Shown here: positions 24,501 through 37,247 of the stretch, in pieces
Layout: every line of letters begins with the position of its first letter
Position numbering within the stretch: position 1 is the stretch's first letter
Assembly (NCBI GenBank): GCA_013399855.1
Contig: VXAY01004098.1
Location: 44,774 to 108,773, forward strand
From: Oxyruncus cristatus
Taxonomy: Eukaryota; Chordata; Aves; Passeriformes; Cotingidae
Reading direction: 5' to 3'
DNA length: 64,000 bases
Program-made: the position numbers and the translations under genes
The notes under the pieces: model-generated
What the model was told of the DNA's origin: nothing
The model's input: only the letters and a program-made list of their open reading frames with translations
The model's database searches: none

Positions 24501-25789
24501 GGGCCCACAGGACTATTTCATGTGGATCTTGCAATTGAACCAGGTGACGTGGGAGCTCAGCCCAGAAAGGAATGTCTGGGTACCAAACCTAGGTGTGGTA
24601 TTTCTGAGGAAGCACTGCTGCCACAAGGAGCAGAGGGACAGAGCAACACGGGGAGAGGGCGTAGTAGCTCAGGCCCTGCCATGTCACTCAGCTGGCTGAG
24701 TTTAATGGCTCCAGGGACTGGCGATTTCCTGTGCCAAGGAAGGGATTTTTTGGATAGAAAATAGGTGGTATCAGAAAGGGATGAAAGGAGCTTTCCAAGG
24801 TCTTGTTCTATAGCTGAACATGCACCTGTAAGTGCCAGCATCTCAGGGGGGTGTTGTAATTAAATAGGTGGAAACACAGATCATGTGAGTTAGGAAAAGT
24901 GTAATGAGGGGGTACTAATCTCCCCAACATTGCAGTTCTTCTTAATAATACGGAGATATTATTAAATATGTCTCAGATTCTCTATATTCCATCAGAGGAC
25001 TCTGCTATGTATTGGCCAAGATAGCAATCTGCCACCTTTTAAGAAAAAAAAAAAGTTTTTCACATACCAATTTGTCCTGTTTCTTCCAAAAGAATCACAA
25101 AATGGGAAACAAAAGGAGAAGACTGTTAAATAGAAGCAGCACCGTTCTGTGAATTTCCTTTTACTTGGCTATGTTGAAGAAATGGGGGGAGTATTTTTAA
25201 AGATTGATGATCATCTCCTTCCCCCTGCTCAAAGGACACAGCCGTCATTAAAAAGTTCGACTTGCCTGCCATAGGACATATATTTCTCTTTTCAAATACT
25301 GCTGTTCAAGCCAGTTGCTGGTCCTAATCTCAAGCTTCTGTTGACAAACAATATAAAGCATGGCACTTCTGTGGAACTGAGATGATATTCAACACAGAAA
25401 CACTCCTCCACAGAATCACAAGACAGACTTAAAATTAAAATAATATTCAAAGGAAATTGTAAATTAAAAACAAAAGGAGATAGATTGAAAACTGGAAATG
25501 GTGGGAAAATAAAGATGAGTTGTTAGTGCTACCTAATTGTTTTCCTTTTTTTATAATAAAAATTATTATCTCTAAATGTATGTAACCCATGCATTTATCT
25601 GCATTTCTGTTTGCCTATCATTTACCTGTCTTCCACCTGCCTGAAAGGCTTATTTGGAAAAGCAAGTTAAATTGTCTTCCTCAGTGAAGGGAGGGCAGAG
25701 AGATAAAAAGGAGAGAGAAAAATGATGAAAAATCTTGGTGTAATCTGAATAGCAATGAAGCAAAAGCTACTCCTTGATGTGCCTATGAA
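21528..25789. other. Unique non-coding stretch, nothing firmly recognised
   Basis: An A run lies at 22552-22565. Segments around 23880-24200 contain words such as ggcacc and agatgc that hint at an old decayed repeat, but not enough to name one. A minus-strand open frame at 23603-23809 reads like protein but has no good acceptor before its ATG. No RNA gene is seen. Confidence 0.45.
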
Positions 25790-25960
25790 TCCTGTAAATG
25801 AAGTGGCCCTTGAATTAAATTAATTTAAAATCTGGCAAATATTACTCGGCATGTTTGTCAATGTGCTGTATAATTATTAATTTGTTCATTGAGGCAACTA
25901 TATAAATAAATAGAAAGCAGAATGCCATGATTAAACTAACACTAGAAATCCAGGGTCAAG
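25790..25960. promoter_or_regulatory. Candidate conserved non-coding block
   Basis: AT-rich, non-repetitive sequence dense in homeodomain-type TAATTA/ATTAAT cores. It includes a perfect 14-bp palindrome (TTAAATTAATTTAA, 25815-25828) and the segment ATAATTATTAATTTGTTCATT. No coding frame is present. The texture resembles vertebrate conserved enhancers. This is inference only; conservation cannot be measured here. Confidence 0.25.
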
Positions 25961-28900
25961 GAGCCCTGTTACAGGGATCTAAATAGCTTTCCCAGGTCCT
26001 ATTTTTACATCTCCATACAGATCTGCAGGTCTGTAACTGCGAATTAATTGGCACACATTTAGATGCCAACAGAGCTTTTGTATTCTCAGTGCACATTTTG
26101 TCTTCTCAGAGTGAGATGTTAGTAATGGAGGTTTTAATATTACCCCTAGGGGAGCACCAGAAAATCTTAACAATTTCCTTCACTAGAGTATTTTCATTAG
26201 AGCTAAATGCTGTGCAATTTACATTTGAAATCAGGTGTAGGGTAAGTATAATGTGACAAGACATGTTGCAATGTTAGGGGTTTTTTGTTCAAATGTTCCT
26301 TATTTACTGCAATATACCCTCAAAAGATAAGCATACAATTAAAATAAATATCCTGATTTTTAACCACTCCTAATTGAACTGTTATTGGGATAATAACACA
26401 AAGCACAAAGATTTAAAAGGACCCAAAGCACAAGATTAAAATATTACTCTATTTAAACAAAAATGTTTCAGGAAAAATAGGTTCTGTACAGCAGAAATGA
26501 GTTCATCATAAGTAAATCAGACCACAACCCTTCCTTTGTAGAACTAATTCAACCTTGTGGTGCTTAAAATGCCAAGAACACTGCATGACTCTCAGGAAAA
26601 AAATAAACCCTACTTTTTCCAACACAAAAAAAACCACCCAAAACTGAATTGGTATTAAAAAATAAAATGTATTAGTAAAGAGCAAGAGGACTAGTGACAA
26701 AAGAGGACTGACATGTATCTAAAGCTGAATTTCCATGGTTGGTCTAATATGAAATTCTACTCTGCCATTGCCTGCATCTCAGGGCACCTATTTTCCATCA
26801 GTGACTTGCTTTTTCATAGCAACAAAGGAAGAAACTGCGCACCTACAACAGCCTCAATCCAGTCAGGGCCTCCTTCATGCCTAAACCTGATCACAGGATC
26901 CACTGTTTAAACGTTTCTCTGCGAAAAATCCCTAATAGGCTCAGTCAGACCAGGGTTATTATTGAAGGGGGTCCCCACAGAAGGGACAGGATTGCAGCAC
27001 TTGCCAGCAGCCCTCTAAAACTGAGAGAATCAAACCACTGCAGAAGAGACCTGCCAGCAGCAGAAAGCGGGGAGGAAGCCACAATCCTTGCAATCTGCCA
27101 CTCCGTAAAATGACGGCCAGCCTCAAGTGCAGCAGCAAGCCACATTATGATGAAAGAGGTCTAAGCACAAAGGGTCAGACCCAGAAGGCTGGAATGGTTA
27201 CAGCACTGTCACAACATGTCCCGCATGCAGCACAGCCCCCTCGGGTTGAGAAAAGCACAGGAGAGTGGCAATCACCTCATTGCCTTCTTCCTTACATAGC
27301 TAGGCAAAAAAAACCCCAAATTATTTTGGAGATCAAAAAATTCATCCCACTTTACCAAGCTGTACAGGTTAGGTACATGGATACCATGTCTCCATATCAC
27401 CAATGGAAAAAAGAATCTCCTACAAAGGGTGCTTTAGATGATGGCAGGGTTAGTCAACCTTCACATTGCCTCCCTCCTGCCACTGGACACACAGGGAGTC
27501 TAAAGCAAATTGGCACATGAGGGGAGAGAAATCAAGCATAGAGGCTCACACTTTGTCTGGATAGAACCAGGTTTTTCAAAGCTTGGCCAGTGCACATAGA
27601 AAAGGCTGGTAAGCACATCTCATATGCTCACACTTGAACTCATGAGAACCCAGGGCCTAGATTTTCTGCAATTTACATTGCAGCATTCTGCTGCTAAGGG
27701 CTCTGGGAATTTTCACTAGAAAACTTACTGAATGCAAGACAGACTGAAACAATATGAACATTCAAGGCACTTCCAACTTTCTGAGCAAAGGTGAAGCTTT
27801 AAAGAAAAGTAGAATTAAGTTTATGCGTCTTTTAAAGACATTTGCCAAATATCATTATTTCTGAGAGCAGCAAAGAATGGTTGCAAGGTCTTTGTGACCA
27901 AATAGGTTTTCATGAAGTTTTCATTGACATCTGAGAGGTCATGAAACCTTTGAGGAGCAAAAACTAGGCAAACTTTTCGTAGGACCTTGTCCTTTCACAG
28001 CAAATGGGTGGGAAAGGACCAAAGAGCCCGGTGAGGTACCAGCTCAGCCATTGCCACCATGCAGTGGGAAGTGGGACAGTGAGCCGTGTGGGCAGTGAGG
28101 GGGAAAGCTAATCTTGAAAAGCTTGCAAATATTAAACAGCAGGGAGAAGAGGGAGGAAAAAAGAGGAGGACTAAGAACAGAAATGTTCCACTCCAAAAAG
28201 ATGAGAAAACAAGAACTCAAGGGGTACTGGGCTGTGTAAAAGCCTCAAGCTGTTAGGCATCTTGCCTCTGTAATATACATAAATAAAACAAAACAAAAAA
28301 GATAATCCAAAGAAGTATAAGAAGCTTTTTGGATACGGGACACAAATTAGATTAAAAATGATTAAGCAAATGGTAGTTGAGGCTAAAAAATAACAAATAT
28401 AATCTCAATTCTTTTAAGATTTGTTAGATAAATGGTCACATGTGAAATAGCACTAGTATATTTGAGAAATGATTCCAACCCTGCTTTCCACATAGCTCTG
28501 CCCACACCTCAGCCACATGTCCATCCTAATCCCACATGTTTTAGAAGGTTGTTGCAAATGCTGACTATGTTTGAAATGCAAGGAAAAGTACAGTTAAGTT
28601 TTCAAGCATTTGGAAAAACAGAAAGCATAGAAAGAGGTTTCTTCCTCAGGGAGGAAAATGAGGTAGGAGGGAAATGGCCTGACTGAATTTTAGAAGCCTG
28701 CAATGTAGATTTCAATTCTTAACTACTTTATGGTCAAAGGCAAGAATGCACATTTCTGCAAAAAATTACTCTGGCCTACTCTAGAATTTTGTTTCTAGGC
28801 TGTGTATGTATAAAAACATATGCTAGGTCACAGATAGCTGGAATAAAGGAACAGCATGTCTCTAAAGAACAAGAAGTCAAATCTCACATCTTGCTTTCAT

Positions 28901-29469
28901 TTGATGAGTCTATTGACTGTGTCTTAAAAATGGTATTAAAATAAATTGCGGTAAAAAATAAAACTGATTTTTGATGCTATATGGCAAAATATTCTGGTCC
29001 ATGTTTTGAGTTTAGATAATTATATAAGTAAACAACTAAGACTAATTCTTCTGCTGTTTAACATCTAAACTATTTAATGCTTAATGTTTGCCAATAGCAC
29101 AAAAATACAGAAATCCAGGTTCAAGTGAAATATCTACCATGAGTGACCTCATTTGAAAGCACTGTGAAAACAGATGTGATCATAGAGGATACATGGGACT
29201 CGGGACAAACAGGTGCCCTGAACCCTGAACTAAGGATGTTTAAGGAGCCCCATGCCTCCAAAATACCCAAGAACACGAGGGTCTTACCCAGGTGTCCTTG
29301 GCTTACCACTGCCCTCAGTGTCATCCGAGGGAGCTTCTACCCCTGTGAATGTTATTCCAGGACCAGACTGCCAAACATCTCATGATCCCTTCACTCAACA
29401 GAGGCCATGGCTCAATACACCATCTCTGCATGAGTAGGAATCAGGAAGGAGAATCAGTGTCTCCCACTG
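25961..29469. other. Unique non-coding stretch, slightly GC-richer at 26.9-27.5 kb
   Basis: Between about 26900 and 27520 the sequence is somewhat richer in G and C and has overlapping open frames on both strands, the longest 136 codons at 27110-27520. None has recognisable domains, splice edges or compositional support. No repeats are named. Confidence 0.45.
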
Positions 29470-29806
29470 TCCACTTATCTAGTCCATACTTCATCAATTT
29501 GTCTTTATGGGACACAGTGTTGAAAGCATTACTAAACTCAAGACAAGCAACATATACAACTACTCTATTCCCTGTCATTTCATCACAGATGGTTATCAGG
29601 TTGGTCAAGCATGACTTCTTCTCCATAAATCCATGTTGGCTACTTCTTGTCACCTTCTCATTCTTCATAAATTTCAAAATTACTTCCAATACTATTTGCT
29701 CCTTAACCTACCCAGTGACAAAGGTGAAGCTGACCAGCCTGCAGTTCCTCAAATCCTTCTTTCTCTGCTTGAAGGTGAGAGTGACATCTGCTTTCTTCCA
29801 GAAAAA
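29470..29806 (-). pseudogene. CR1 reverse-transcriptase relic, both ends missing
   Basis: On the minus strand two frames together show CR1 reverse-transcriptase text. One has WKKADVTLTFKQRKKDLRNC and RLVSFTFVTG. The next, after a frameshift and deletion, has SSQHGFMEKKSCLTNL, FSNAFNTVSHKDKLMKYGLD and KWTV. In this enzyme class the palm-domain aspartate lies in a segment like the FSNAFNTVS stretch, and here the aspartate is replaced. Neither the element's 5' part nor its 3' tail is present. It is a dead internal fragment, and the long plus-strand frame across 29349-29939 is its antisense shadow. Confidence 0.88.
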
Positions 29807-30931
29807 GGACAAACATAGGGTTGAAATGTATAAGAAATTAAAACAGAATTTGAGAAGACAGGATAAAAAAGTTGGCCAAAATTGCCCAGACACTATTATA
29901 AATTCACCCTGCCAGTTTTTTCCCCTCTTCCACTGGTGACAGTCCATAGGACAAGTTAGCATTATAGGTCCAGAATGTTTTGGAATTTATCTGTGTTAAT
30001 GGACTAAAATCAAAGTTTACCATTATGTCTAGTTCTAGAACATACCTAGCCCCTATGTACTGCTATTTTTTATCTTTTTTTCTCTTTTTCAGAAAGTTTA
30101 ATGAGAAGGAATGGAACAGAACATTTTCCAATATAGAATACTGCATTAATTTTGAATATTAGAAATCTTTGGTTTTCAAATACAAAATTTGTTTTTCCTT
30201 TCAGAAGAAATAGGAGAAGGCATAAACACTTCTCTTCATACATTTGAAAGAGGAGCTATATTTTTTCAACTGACAATGAAACTTTGTTTCAATTAATATA
30301 GAAAATCTAGGAAATAAAGTTCTAGTTCAAATATTTTTGTTTCTTTCAAAACAAATTCACCTCTCATTCCAAATTTTCCACGAGCACCATCAAACAACAC
30401 AACCTCAACTTTGCAGGCTGCTGAAACCTCGACCAAGAAACACATTTAATTCATAATGAGAAGGAATGATAAAATCTTGTTCAAAATATTGGATCATGGA
30501 CATGGAAAAAGCCTCTTATACCTCTTTCTGTAGAAATATTTCAATGCCACAAAATAAAAGATCTCAAGTCTCATTTTTAAAGACAGAAACAAGCAAATGA
30601 TAAACCATGGTCAGCATGGAAGCTCAGTATACACCATGTTCTTCTCATCCAGTAAGGTCCACAGACATTATTATTACAATGCTGTTCCACATCTTTCTGA
30701 CCAATTATTCTATTCATTATTACACTTATCATATAGCTCCATATAGCAAGAGTTTAAACAGTTGACTTTTTTTCTGTGTTAGTGCCTTGTTCAAATGCAG
30801 GGGGTCCTTTTCTGTTTTAAAGAGTGATGGGGGTATTTCGCTTGTGATTAAGGCTCTGATCTTTAGTCTGGCTTTAACCATTTCTCATGGGCACAAAACT
30901 TGCAGGCACATTTTGCAATGTAATTATTTGT
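29807..30931. other. Unique AT-rich stretch, nothing recognised
   Basis: AT-rich sequence with no repeat family, RNA gene or credible coding frame. Confidence 0.5.
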
Positions 30932-31019
30932 GTCTGCAATCTAGTTACTTAGATGCCTGAGTCCCTGATTGCATCCATAAGTCAGGGACTTGGACATTTA
31001 AGTGATCTAAATTGCACCT
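30932..31019. repeat. Old imperfect palindrome, MITE-like
   Basis: The left arm (30932-30968) and right arm (30982-31019) are inverted copies of about 37 bases around a 13-base centre. The innermost 9 bases match perfectly (AGTCCCTGA against TCAGGGACT). Outside that, ACTTAGATG pairs with CATTTAAGT and GCAATCTAG with CTAAATTGC, with a few substitutions, many of them transitions, and a small indel. Weaker symmetry continues outward to about 30910 and 31040. No open frame is present. This shape fits a decayed miniature inverted-repeat element, though the family is unknown. Confidence 0.6.
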
Positions 31020-32006
31020 GTAACAATTTGCACCTAAAATGTAAAAAAAAGATATAGCAGATAGAAGAAGAGTTCAGAGATGGGTGATGAGAATAATTAG
31101 GGACATGGAAAACCTCCAAAATGAAACAAAATGGAACAGAATTGGACTGTTTACGTAAGAGATGAGATGAAATGAATAAGAGAGGAAATGATCAAATGCA
31201 GAGGAAATAAGGAGTGTGACAGAAAAGATGGATGAAGCACTTTTACCCCCCCCTTTTATCATAATGCAAGTACAAAGAGACATTTCAAAAAATTTAAGGA
31301 TGGAAGATTTAAAATTTCCACAAAAAGAGACACACTTTCATGCAATTAACATGTGAAAAACTCAACCACATGGCAAAATGAACGCAGCGGGACTCAGCAG
31401 AGGATTTGGTAGCACTTTGGACTGAGAAATGTTCAAAACATTTAAAAGGCAGCAAATTCAGAAAAAAACTAACCACCTTCCTGCTTCAAGGCTTCAATTT
31501 AATTTTTTGTTTTGTTTTGGGTGGGGTTTTTTTTTACTTTTTGTAATAATGAGAGTGCAGGGGGGATCATTTTTCAGGAGCAGATTAATTTAGACATTCC
31601 TGACACAGGTTTCCTTGCACCTTGGCTCCGAGGTACTTAGGGCTGCCACTGGTTTTTGGCTGGGCAAGGTGGAGCCTCCAGAGAGAGCCATGTCAGTTCA
31701 GCCACTCCCTCCTGGGAGCACACACAAAACCAGAAGCCCTTTCAGAAACTGTCACAGTAGGACTCAAGAGGGATGTAGGCTGGAACCTCGCATCTTTTCT
31801 ACCTGGGTAATAGGAAATGTGACTAAGTTCATATATTTCATAACAGACTAACGACACAGGGATTGTCATAATATATTTAAAGAACTAGAATGGGAATTAG
31901 TGCAGGGACTTATTTTTACAAGAAAATCTGCACATAAGACAGATTATTGGAAGAGCCATCAAATAGGATTGGCTTAAGACATATGCTGTATTCCACAATC
32001 AAAAAG
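31020..32006. other. Unique non-coding stretch with T/G-rich patch
   Basis: A C-run followed by TTTT lies at about 31246-31258, and a T/G-rich low-complexity patch at about 31498-31541. Two overlapping short frames at 31615-31851 have no family support. Confidence 0.5.
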
Positions 32007-32066
32007 GAAAGTTGGACTCAATGATATTAAAGCCGTTTTCTAATCTAAATGGTTCTGTGATCCTAA
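32007..32066 (+). mobile_element. Isolated CR1 3' tail fragment
   Basis: About 60 bases match only the terminal part of a CR1 copy: 'gttggactcaatgatattaa', then the decayed 'ccttccaacctaaatg' region and 'ggttctgtgatcc'. The body upstream is absent, as expected for a very short 5'-truncated insertion. Confidence 0.75.
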
Positions 32067-35000
32067 GACATGGTTCCAGGCTTGACCAGCAGAAAACATA
32101 GGCCCTAAAGCCAGCTTACTTTCTTGACCACCTTGGCCTACCTGGTTTTTCAGTTAGTCTGGCAGTTTTCAGCAGTATTTCTTGTGCATACCTAGTTTTC
32201 CCCTTGTATCACAGACAGGTTCTGGAGATTTTAATCAGGTCTACAAAATCCAGGGAGCTCCAATGCACTAAAAATGCCTTGCCTGGATAGAAAATTGTAT
32301 TGCATGTGCTGATGCAAATGTAGAAAAAAAACCACAACATTGGATATTTAGAAAATGTAATGCAGGTGAGTAGAGGACTAACTCCAGTTCCCAGCTAAAT
32401 ACAGTCAGAGTCTTTCTATAGCCATCCACGACCCTGGAACGGGATCCAACAGAGCAACATGGATTTTAAGAAGTTATGAGAAGGGAAAGATGTCCCTTTG
32501 GCTGAAGAAGTGAGGGAAAGAATTATAGAATAGGAAACAAATAAAGCAAGCAGAAATACAGGAGAGATTCAAAGAGCTGAACTATACAATCAGAGCAGTA
32601 GATAAAGTGATTTTGACAGACCCAGGGTCAAGGAACAAGAGAGGGAAGAAAAAAAGCAGATTAAAAGTCATTGCAGTGTTCAACTGCAGCTGAGACAATG
32701 GTGGCATGAATACGCACTTTAGATTCTGGAATAAAGAGTTTAAACAGTATCAGAGATGTAGAGACAAACAGCAGATTTTGGCTACTCTTCAGATTTCATA
32801 GACAAGGAGACTTAATATGCAATATTTACTTTTTCTGACTTCTTCCCCTTTGTGTGAGTGAATAGGTGTCAGACTGTTTGGTCAGCTTAAACTCCTTTGA
32901 AACTGAAGGGCCTAATTGACAACTTTCATTTAAAGGCAAGTGTAAGAGCCCAGGATGGTCCTTTTGTCTGCTGAGTTGTTGAATCAATAATCAAGCATTG
33001 ACAATATGTGCGACAGTCCAAACAAAGGGGTGCTTCCAAGGCTGAGGAATTTGTTCTGATTCTGGGGAGGTTTGAAAGTCTGTGAAACAGAAGAGAAAGC
33101 ACAGTTGTTACAGCAACCTGCAAGGAGACACTAGACACAGCCTAGATATGGAGATCTCAGAAAAATTGGGAGAGAAAATATTCTCAGCTGATTGATGGTT
33201 AAAGGGCACTTGGATCTGAAAGCAATGAAAGTGTCTAAAAACTGTTTGAGAGAAGGACAACATTTGAGTTAGTCATCTCGGGTCAAAACTGTGCCAGGGT
33301 CCACTTTCTAAATTTACCACCACAATCAAGCTCCAGTGTCAGGAATGCTCTCAGTACTATCCCAAATCCTAGAGATGTATCCACTCTGACCCTGAGACCA
33401 GGCTGCAGCTTCAGGCTGAATTTGAGGGAGGCAGTGAGAGGGTAGTGTCCCTCCTGGTATTTTGATATGTTGGAATGCAAGCATCCAAAGTACCCATCCC
33501 TTCTCATACTCTCCCACTGGCTGTACAGAAACATAGACTGTTTCCCAGATGAAGGCAGGGCAAAGTGAAGAGGACTGTGTAGTATGCTGTAACTGCTTGT
33601 TACATTATAGTATGCTTAGGCAGTATCAAAGAAGGCACTCAGCTGAGCAAAAATTATGTATTAAGAAGATTTCAACGTTCATCAGTTTTACAAGCCCTAC
33701 CATTGGGGTTATATTCTTCCCCTTTTGGCCAGACTTCAACTAGTACAGCTACAAGAAAACTCCTCTGTTTTCTCTATCCATGCCCCAGCACTGGGAAAGA
33801 GCTAAAACCTTTCTTTTTTGCCCTCTATACATTCCTTCAGCCTCCTCTATTCTATTTTTCCTTTCCTACGAATTCACAGACCACTTTTGCTTTGTAAGCA
33901 CTTGGTTTTTTCCTTATTAAGTATTTCTGGAATATATTACCTCCTGCTCTCTCCTCGTTTATTCTTTGATGTTTATTCCTAGTTAATGTTCAATGGCCAA
34001 CACCCAGTAAATGCAATATAGACATTTATAGCTGAGCTTGTAATCTATAGCCCCTTGTAGAAAACTTTCTTCAAGTTACAAGTTACCCTAATGTAGCAGC
34101 TGAAAAATGGCCAAGATGAATCACATCCAAGAAGTACCTTACTGTGGAAGAGTTTTGGAAAATAGGCCTTTTTTTTAACTTGTTAAGGAGTGAGCAGCCC
34201 AGTTTCTCAGTTTCTCACTGAAAATGTGTCAGGGCAGAACCGTACTTAAGCCAGGTCTCTGTTAGGCTAGGGAAACAAGTCTTGAAAATCTCAATGGAAA
34301 GAAACATGTCAAAACCAGAATTTATTGCTTTGCCTCATTCAAAACGAAAAGAGACAACTCCTTCCTCAGGAGTTGTTTGAGGGAGGTCAAGAAAAACATT
34401 AGAGATATGGGGCCTTCCCACCCTCTTTGTGTTGAAAAAAAATAGATTTTTCCAACTGCTTTGATATTTTGCTTTAATTTTCATCTTTTTCTTGAAAACT
34501 TTCAGAGAAAAAGGACAGTAAGCAAAAAGCTGGTTCACAGCATGAATTTTGTTTTTGCTCACTTCGGTGTACATATGTTGCTTCGGTGGACTTGTGTTAC
34601 ATGGAGTAAGCATTTAAGATAGCTGCACACAAATTGAGTTTGTCATAGCCTCCATCTCACATTCACTTACAGAGATTTTTGAACATGCCTAATAAATGTA
34701 AGGTCACAGCAGCTAATTGTGTTTCTGTTGAAGCCAGGGGGGTGTTCCCAGGATCATTGGGACAATATGAAGAGGTTGAAAGCCTACTTTTTGAGCTCTT
34801 GCAAGACAGTTATCTGAGAGGGTTAAATGCAAATACCATTCATCTATCAAGAAAGACACAGTCAATTACCTATTCCATCATATCCTGTCTCAAATGGGAG
34901 AATTTCTAAAAACTGAGTCAGTCAAGAAAAAGCAATGGCTGCAGGAAGTTTGTTCCTCCGTGAGGAAACTGAGTAGCAAATTAGCAGGTCAGACAGAACT

Positions 35001-35232
35001 TTTATTGGGAGTCAACCCTTTCTGTCGATCTACATTAATTTTTCCTTATTTAAGTTTCTCAACTGCTGTTTTTAATGTGAAAATACAATCTGTGTTGCTT
35101 TCAATGAGGATGTGAAATAATGCAAGAGAAGTTAAAGAGGAGTTTATGTTGCAAAAATATTTCTGTTATGGAGTTAATTTCATATCATTTTATTCTTCTC
35201 AAACTTATAATTTTCTACTGCTCATACATTTT
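32067..35232. other. Unique non-coding stretch, nothing recognised
   Basis: No repeats are named. On the minus strand near 33080 a very good acceptor (ctttctcttctgtttcacag) precedes a short frame that ends in a stop with no donor. A frame at 34335-34613 is followed by AATAAA at 34321-34326. Neither is supported as a gene. Confidence 0.45.
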
Positions 35233-35560
35233 TACGGCCAGAAGTGATTGTTAGCATCATCTAGTCTGACATGCAGCATAGCAAGGGCCAGAGAAGTTCA
35301 TCCAGTAATTCCTGCATTGATCCCAACAATTTACATTTGGATTAGAGTATATCTTCTGCAAAGATAACCAGTCTTCATTTAAAAACTTAAAAGCAATGAA
35401 AAAAAAATTCTGTTACACCTCCTGGCAATATGCCTGAATAGTTAATTAAATGTTAAAAATCCACAGCTTATTTCCAATGTGAATTGCATTTTGTGTTAAC
35501 CTTAGCCACTGGTTATCTTTGCCACAGTAGAGAAGCCTCTAGTCGTCCTCACATTTCCCT
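35233..35560 (-). mobile_element. Ancient CR1-family LINE fragment
   Basis: The minus-strand 3' portion of an old CR1 lineage of the type widespread in turtles and other sauropsids: 'ggccagaagtgattgttagc', 'atcatctagtctgac', 'gattagagtatatcttctgc', 'aaatccacagcttatttcca'. It is much more diverged than the other copies in the window and lacks their ATTCTATG tail. The boundaries are approximate. Confidence 0.72.
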
Positions 35561-36929
35561 CTGCCAAGGAGCTAAGCGCCTGCAGTTGGGGAACTTCCTA
35601 TCAAATAATTTTTCACTCAAAGGTGTTGATTCATTAGAGAACTACACGTGACTCATGACCAAGTCTCATCCCTGCAATACCTTAAACTGAGAGCTGACCC
35701 CTGACACTCTCCGCAACCTAAAGTATGCCCTGTTGGAGCATTCAGCAGGAAGGATGCCAGCTCAACTCCATAAACTGGACTCATCTCTTACAGAGTAATC
35801 GCACCTCCAAGCTCAGCCAAGGCTCCAGCATAGAGAAAAGCCTTCCTGGCTGTCCCGGAGAGTTGGCTTATTGTTATTAGCTTCTGTCAATGTAGATGAA
35901 ATAAGAGCATTAACAGATGCTAACCCCAAGGATAAACACTGAGGGGGATGGAAAAGGTGACCATAATCAGATAATGAATCTGTGGATTAGAAGACCATCA
36001 CACAGACCCAGTGTCCTTCTTGAAAAAAAAGGCTCAGAGGTAAGCAGGAACTTGAAGCCACATTTGCTATTTACAGCTGAAAAATAATTGAGTACTTACA
36101 AGCCGAATGCTCAGAAAACCGACTTTCTCCCATTCCATCTTCGCATCCTTGCTTAATATATGGGTATTTCGTCTGTAAAATTATTTCAGACACTTGCAAA
36201 GTGGCCCTAATGTAACCATCATTGCTCATCCTCCCTCCCCACCACTCTTCTGCAAAGCCTGCTGTGCTTCTGTCACGCTATTAACATTCCTCCAAAGTCA
36301 CGAAAATGCTAGGATGTACCTGATGCATTCAGAAACCCAGCAGGTGCCTTCTGCAGGTACTGTGTGTCCAGGCAATGCCAGGAAGCAGTCATAAAGTTAA
36401 CACAGTAGTAAGCTATGTAATTTTTAGATAACAGCTACTTACATAAGTACAGAAATTGCTACATTTTATATATACACGTTGCACACATTCCAATTATGGA
36501 CCAAGACCCAGTGCATGAATATAATTAGTATTTAGGAGCAATACATTATTTGTTTCCCCTGCATGCCACTCTGTGATCTGAAAATAACTGAAAAGTTACT
36601 TTGCATGTGTCAATGCAATTTCCCCTCAGTCCCAAAAGCTTCTGGAGTATCTAAGTAATGCCACAAAGGCCTAATAATCATGTCCAGGGAGCTTCCCGTA
36701 CAATTTTCATCTTTTATTATATTATTTTAGCTTATTTAGACATAAGTATCATTTGGCAAATTGCATCTAGAATACATGGGGAGGTTGAAGCGCAAAAAAC
36801 GCACTCTTGTTCCTCACGGCAGCCCCAGGTGCGAGATATTATCCTTTAATGCCATGGAAAGGCTCCAGCTACCTGACACAAGGACAGAGCACAGCGACGC
36901 TGATTGAGTACTGTCATTCTTTTTTTGCA
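35561..36929. other. Unique non-coding stretch upstream of the CpG island
   Basis: Non-repetitive. A CACGTG E-box directly joined to TGACTCA (AP-1-like) lies at about 35646-35656. The 35870-36010 part is AT-rich and enhancer-like in texture. No convincing exon is seen. Confidence 0.45.
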
Positions 36930-37247
36930 GCACCGGTGCGTTTGCGTTGCAAACGGCGACATTTTAATACCCGACATGGGTGTGGGCGGGCGGCGTGGGA
37001 AAGCGAGGTTCGCCCCGCTCGGCTCGCCGGGGGACGGGCTGAGGCTCCCGGGGGTCACCGCGGGCTCCCAGCCGAGGCTCCGGGTTCCAAGGGGCATGCA
37101 CCCCACAGCTGCCCGGGGACAACGGGGGACCCAGCCCTGCCCTTCCCGAAGCGCCGAGGCGCGGGCGGGGCCGGGGGGCCGGAGCCGGCGGCGGGCGGAG
37201 CACGGCCGGGAACGGCCGCCGGGGGGCAGCGCGAGATCGCCCAAGCN

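Noticed and set aside
27110..27520. 136-codon plus-strand frame
   Set aside because: Slightly GC-richer region, no splice edges, no domain, and overlapping frames in other phases; chance is sufficient.
29349..29939. 196-codon plus-strand frame
   Set aside because: It is antisense to the CR1 reverse-transcriptase relic at 29470-29806 and has no domain of its own.
33000..33085. Minus-strand acceptor followed by a short open frame
   Set aside because: The frame ends in a stop with no downstream donor or nearby polyadenylation signal; probably a decoy acceptor.
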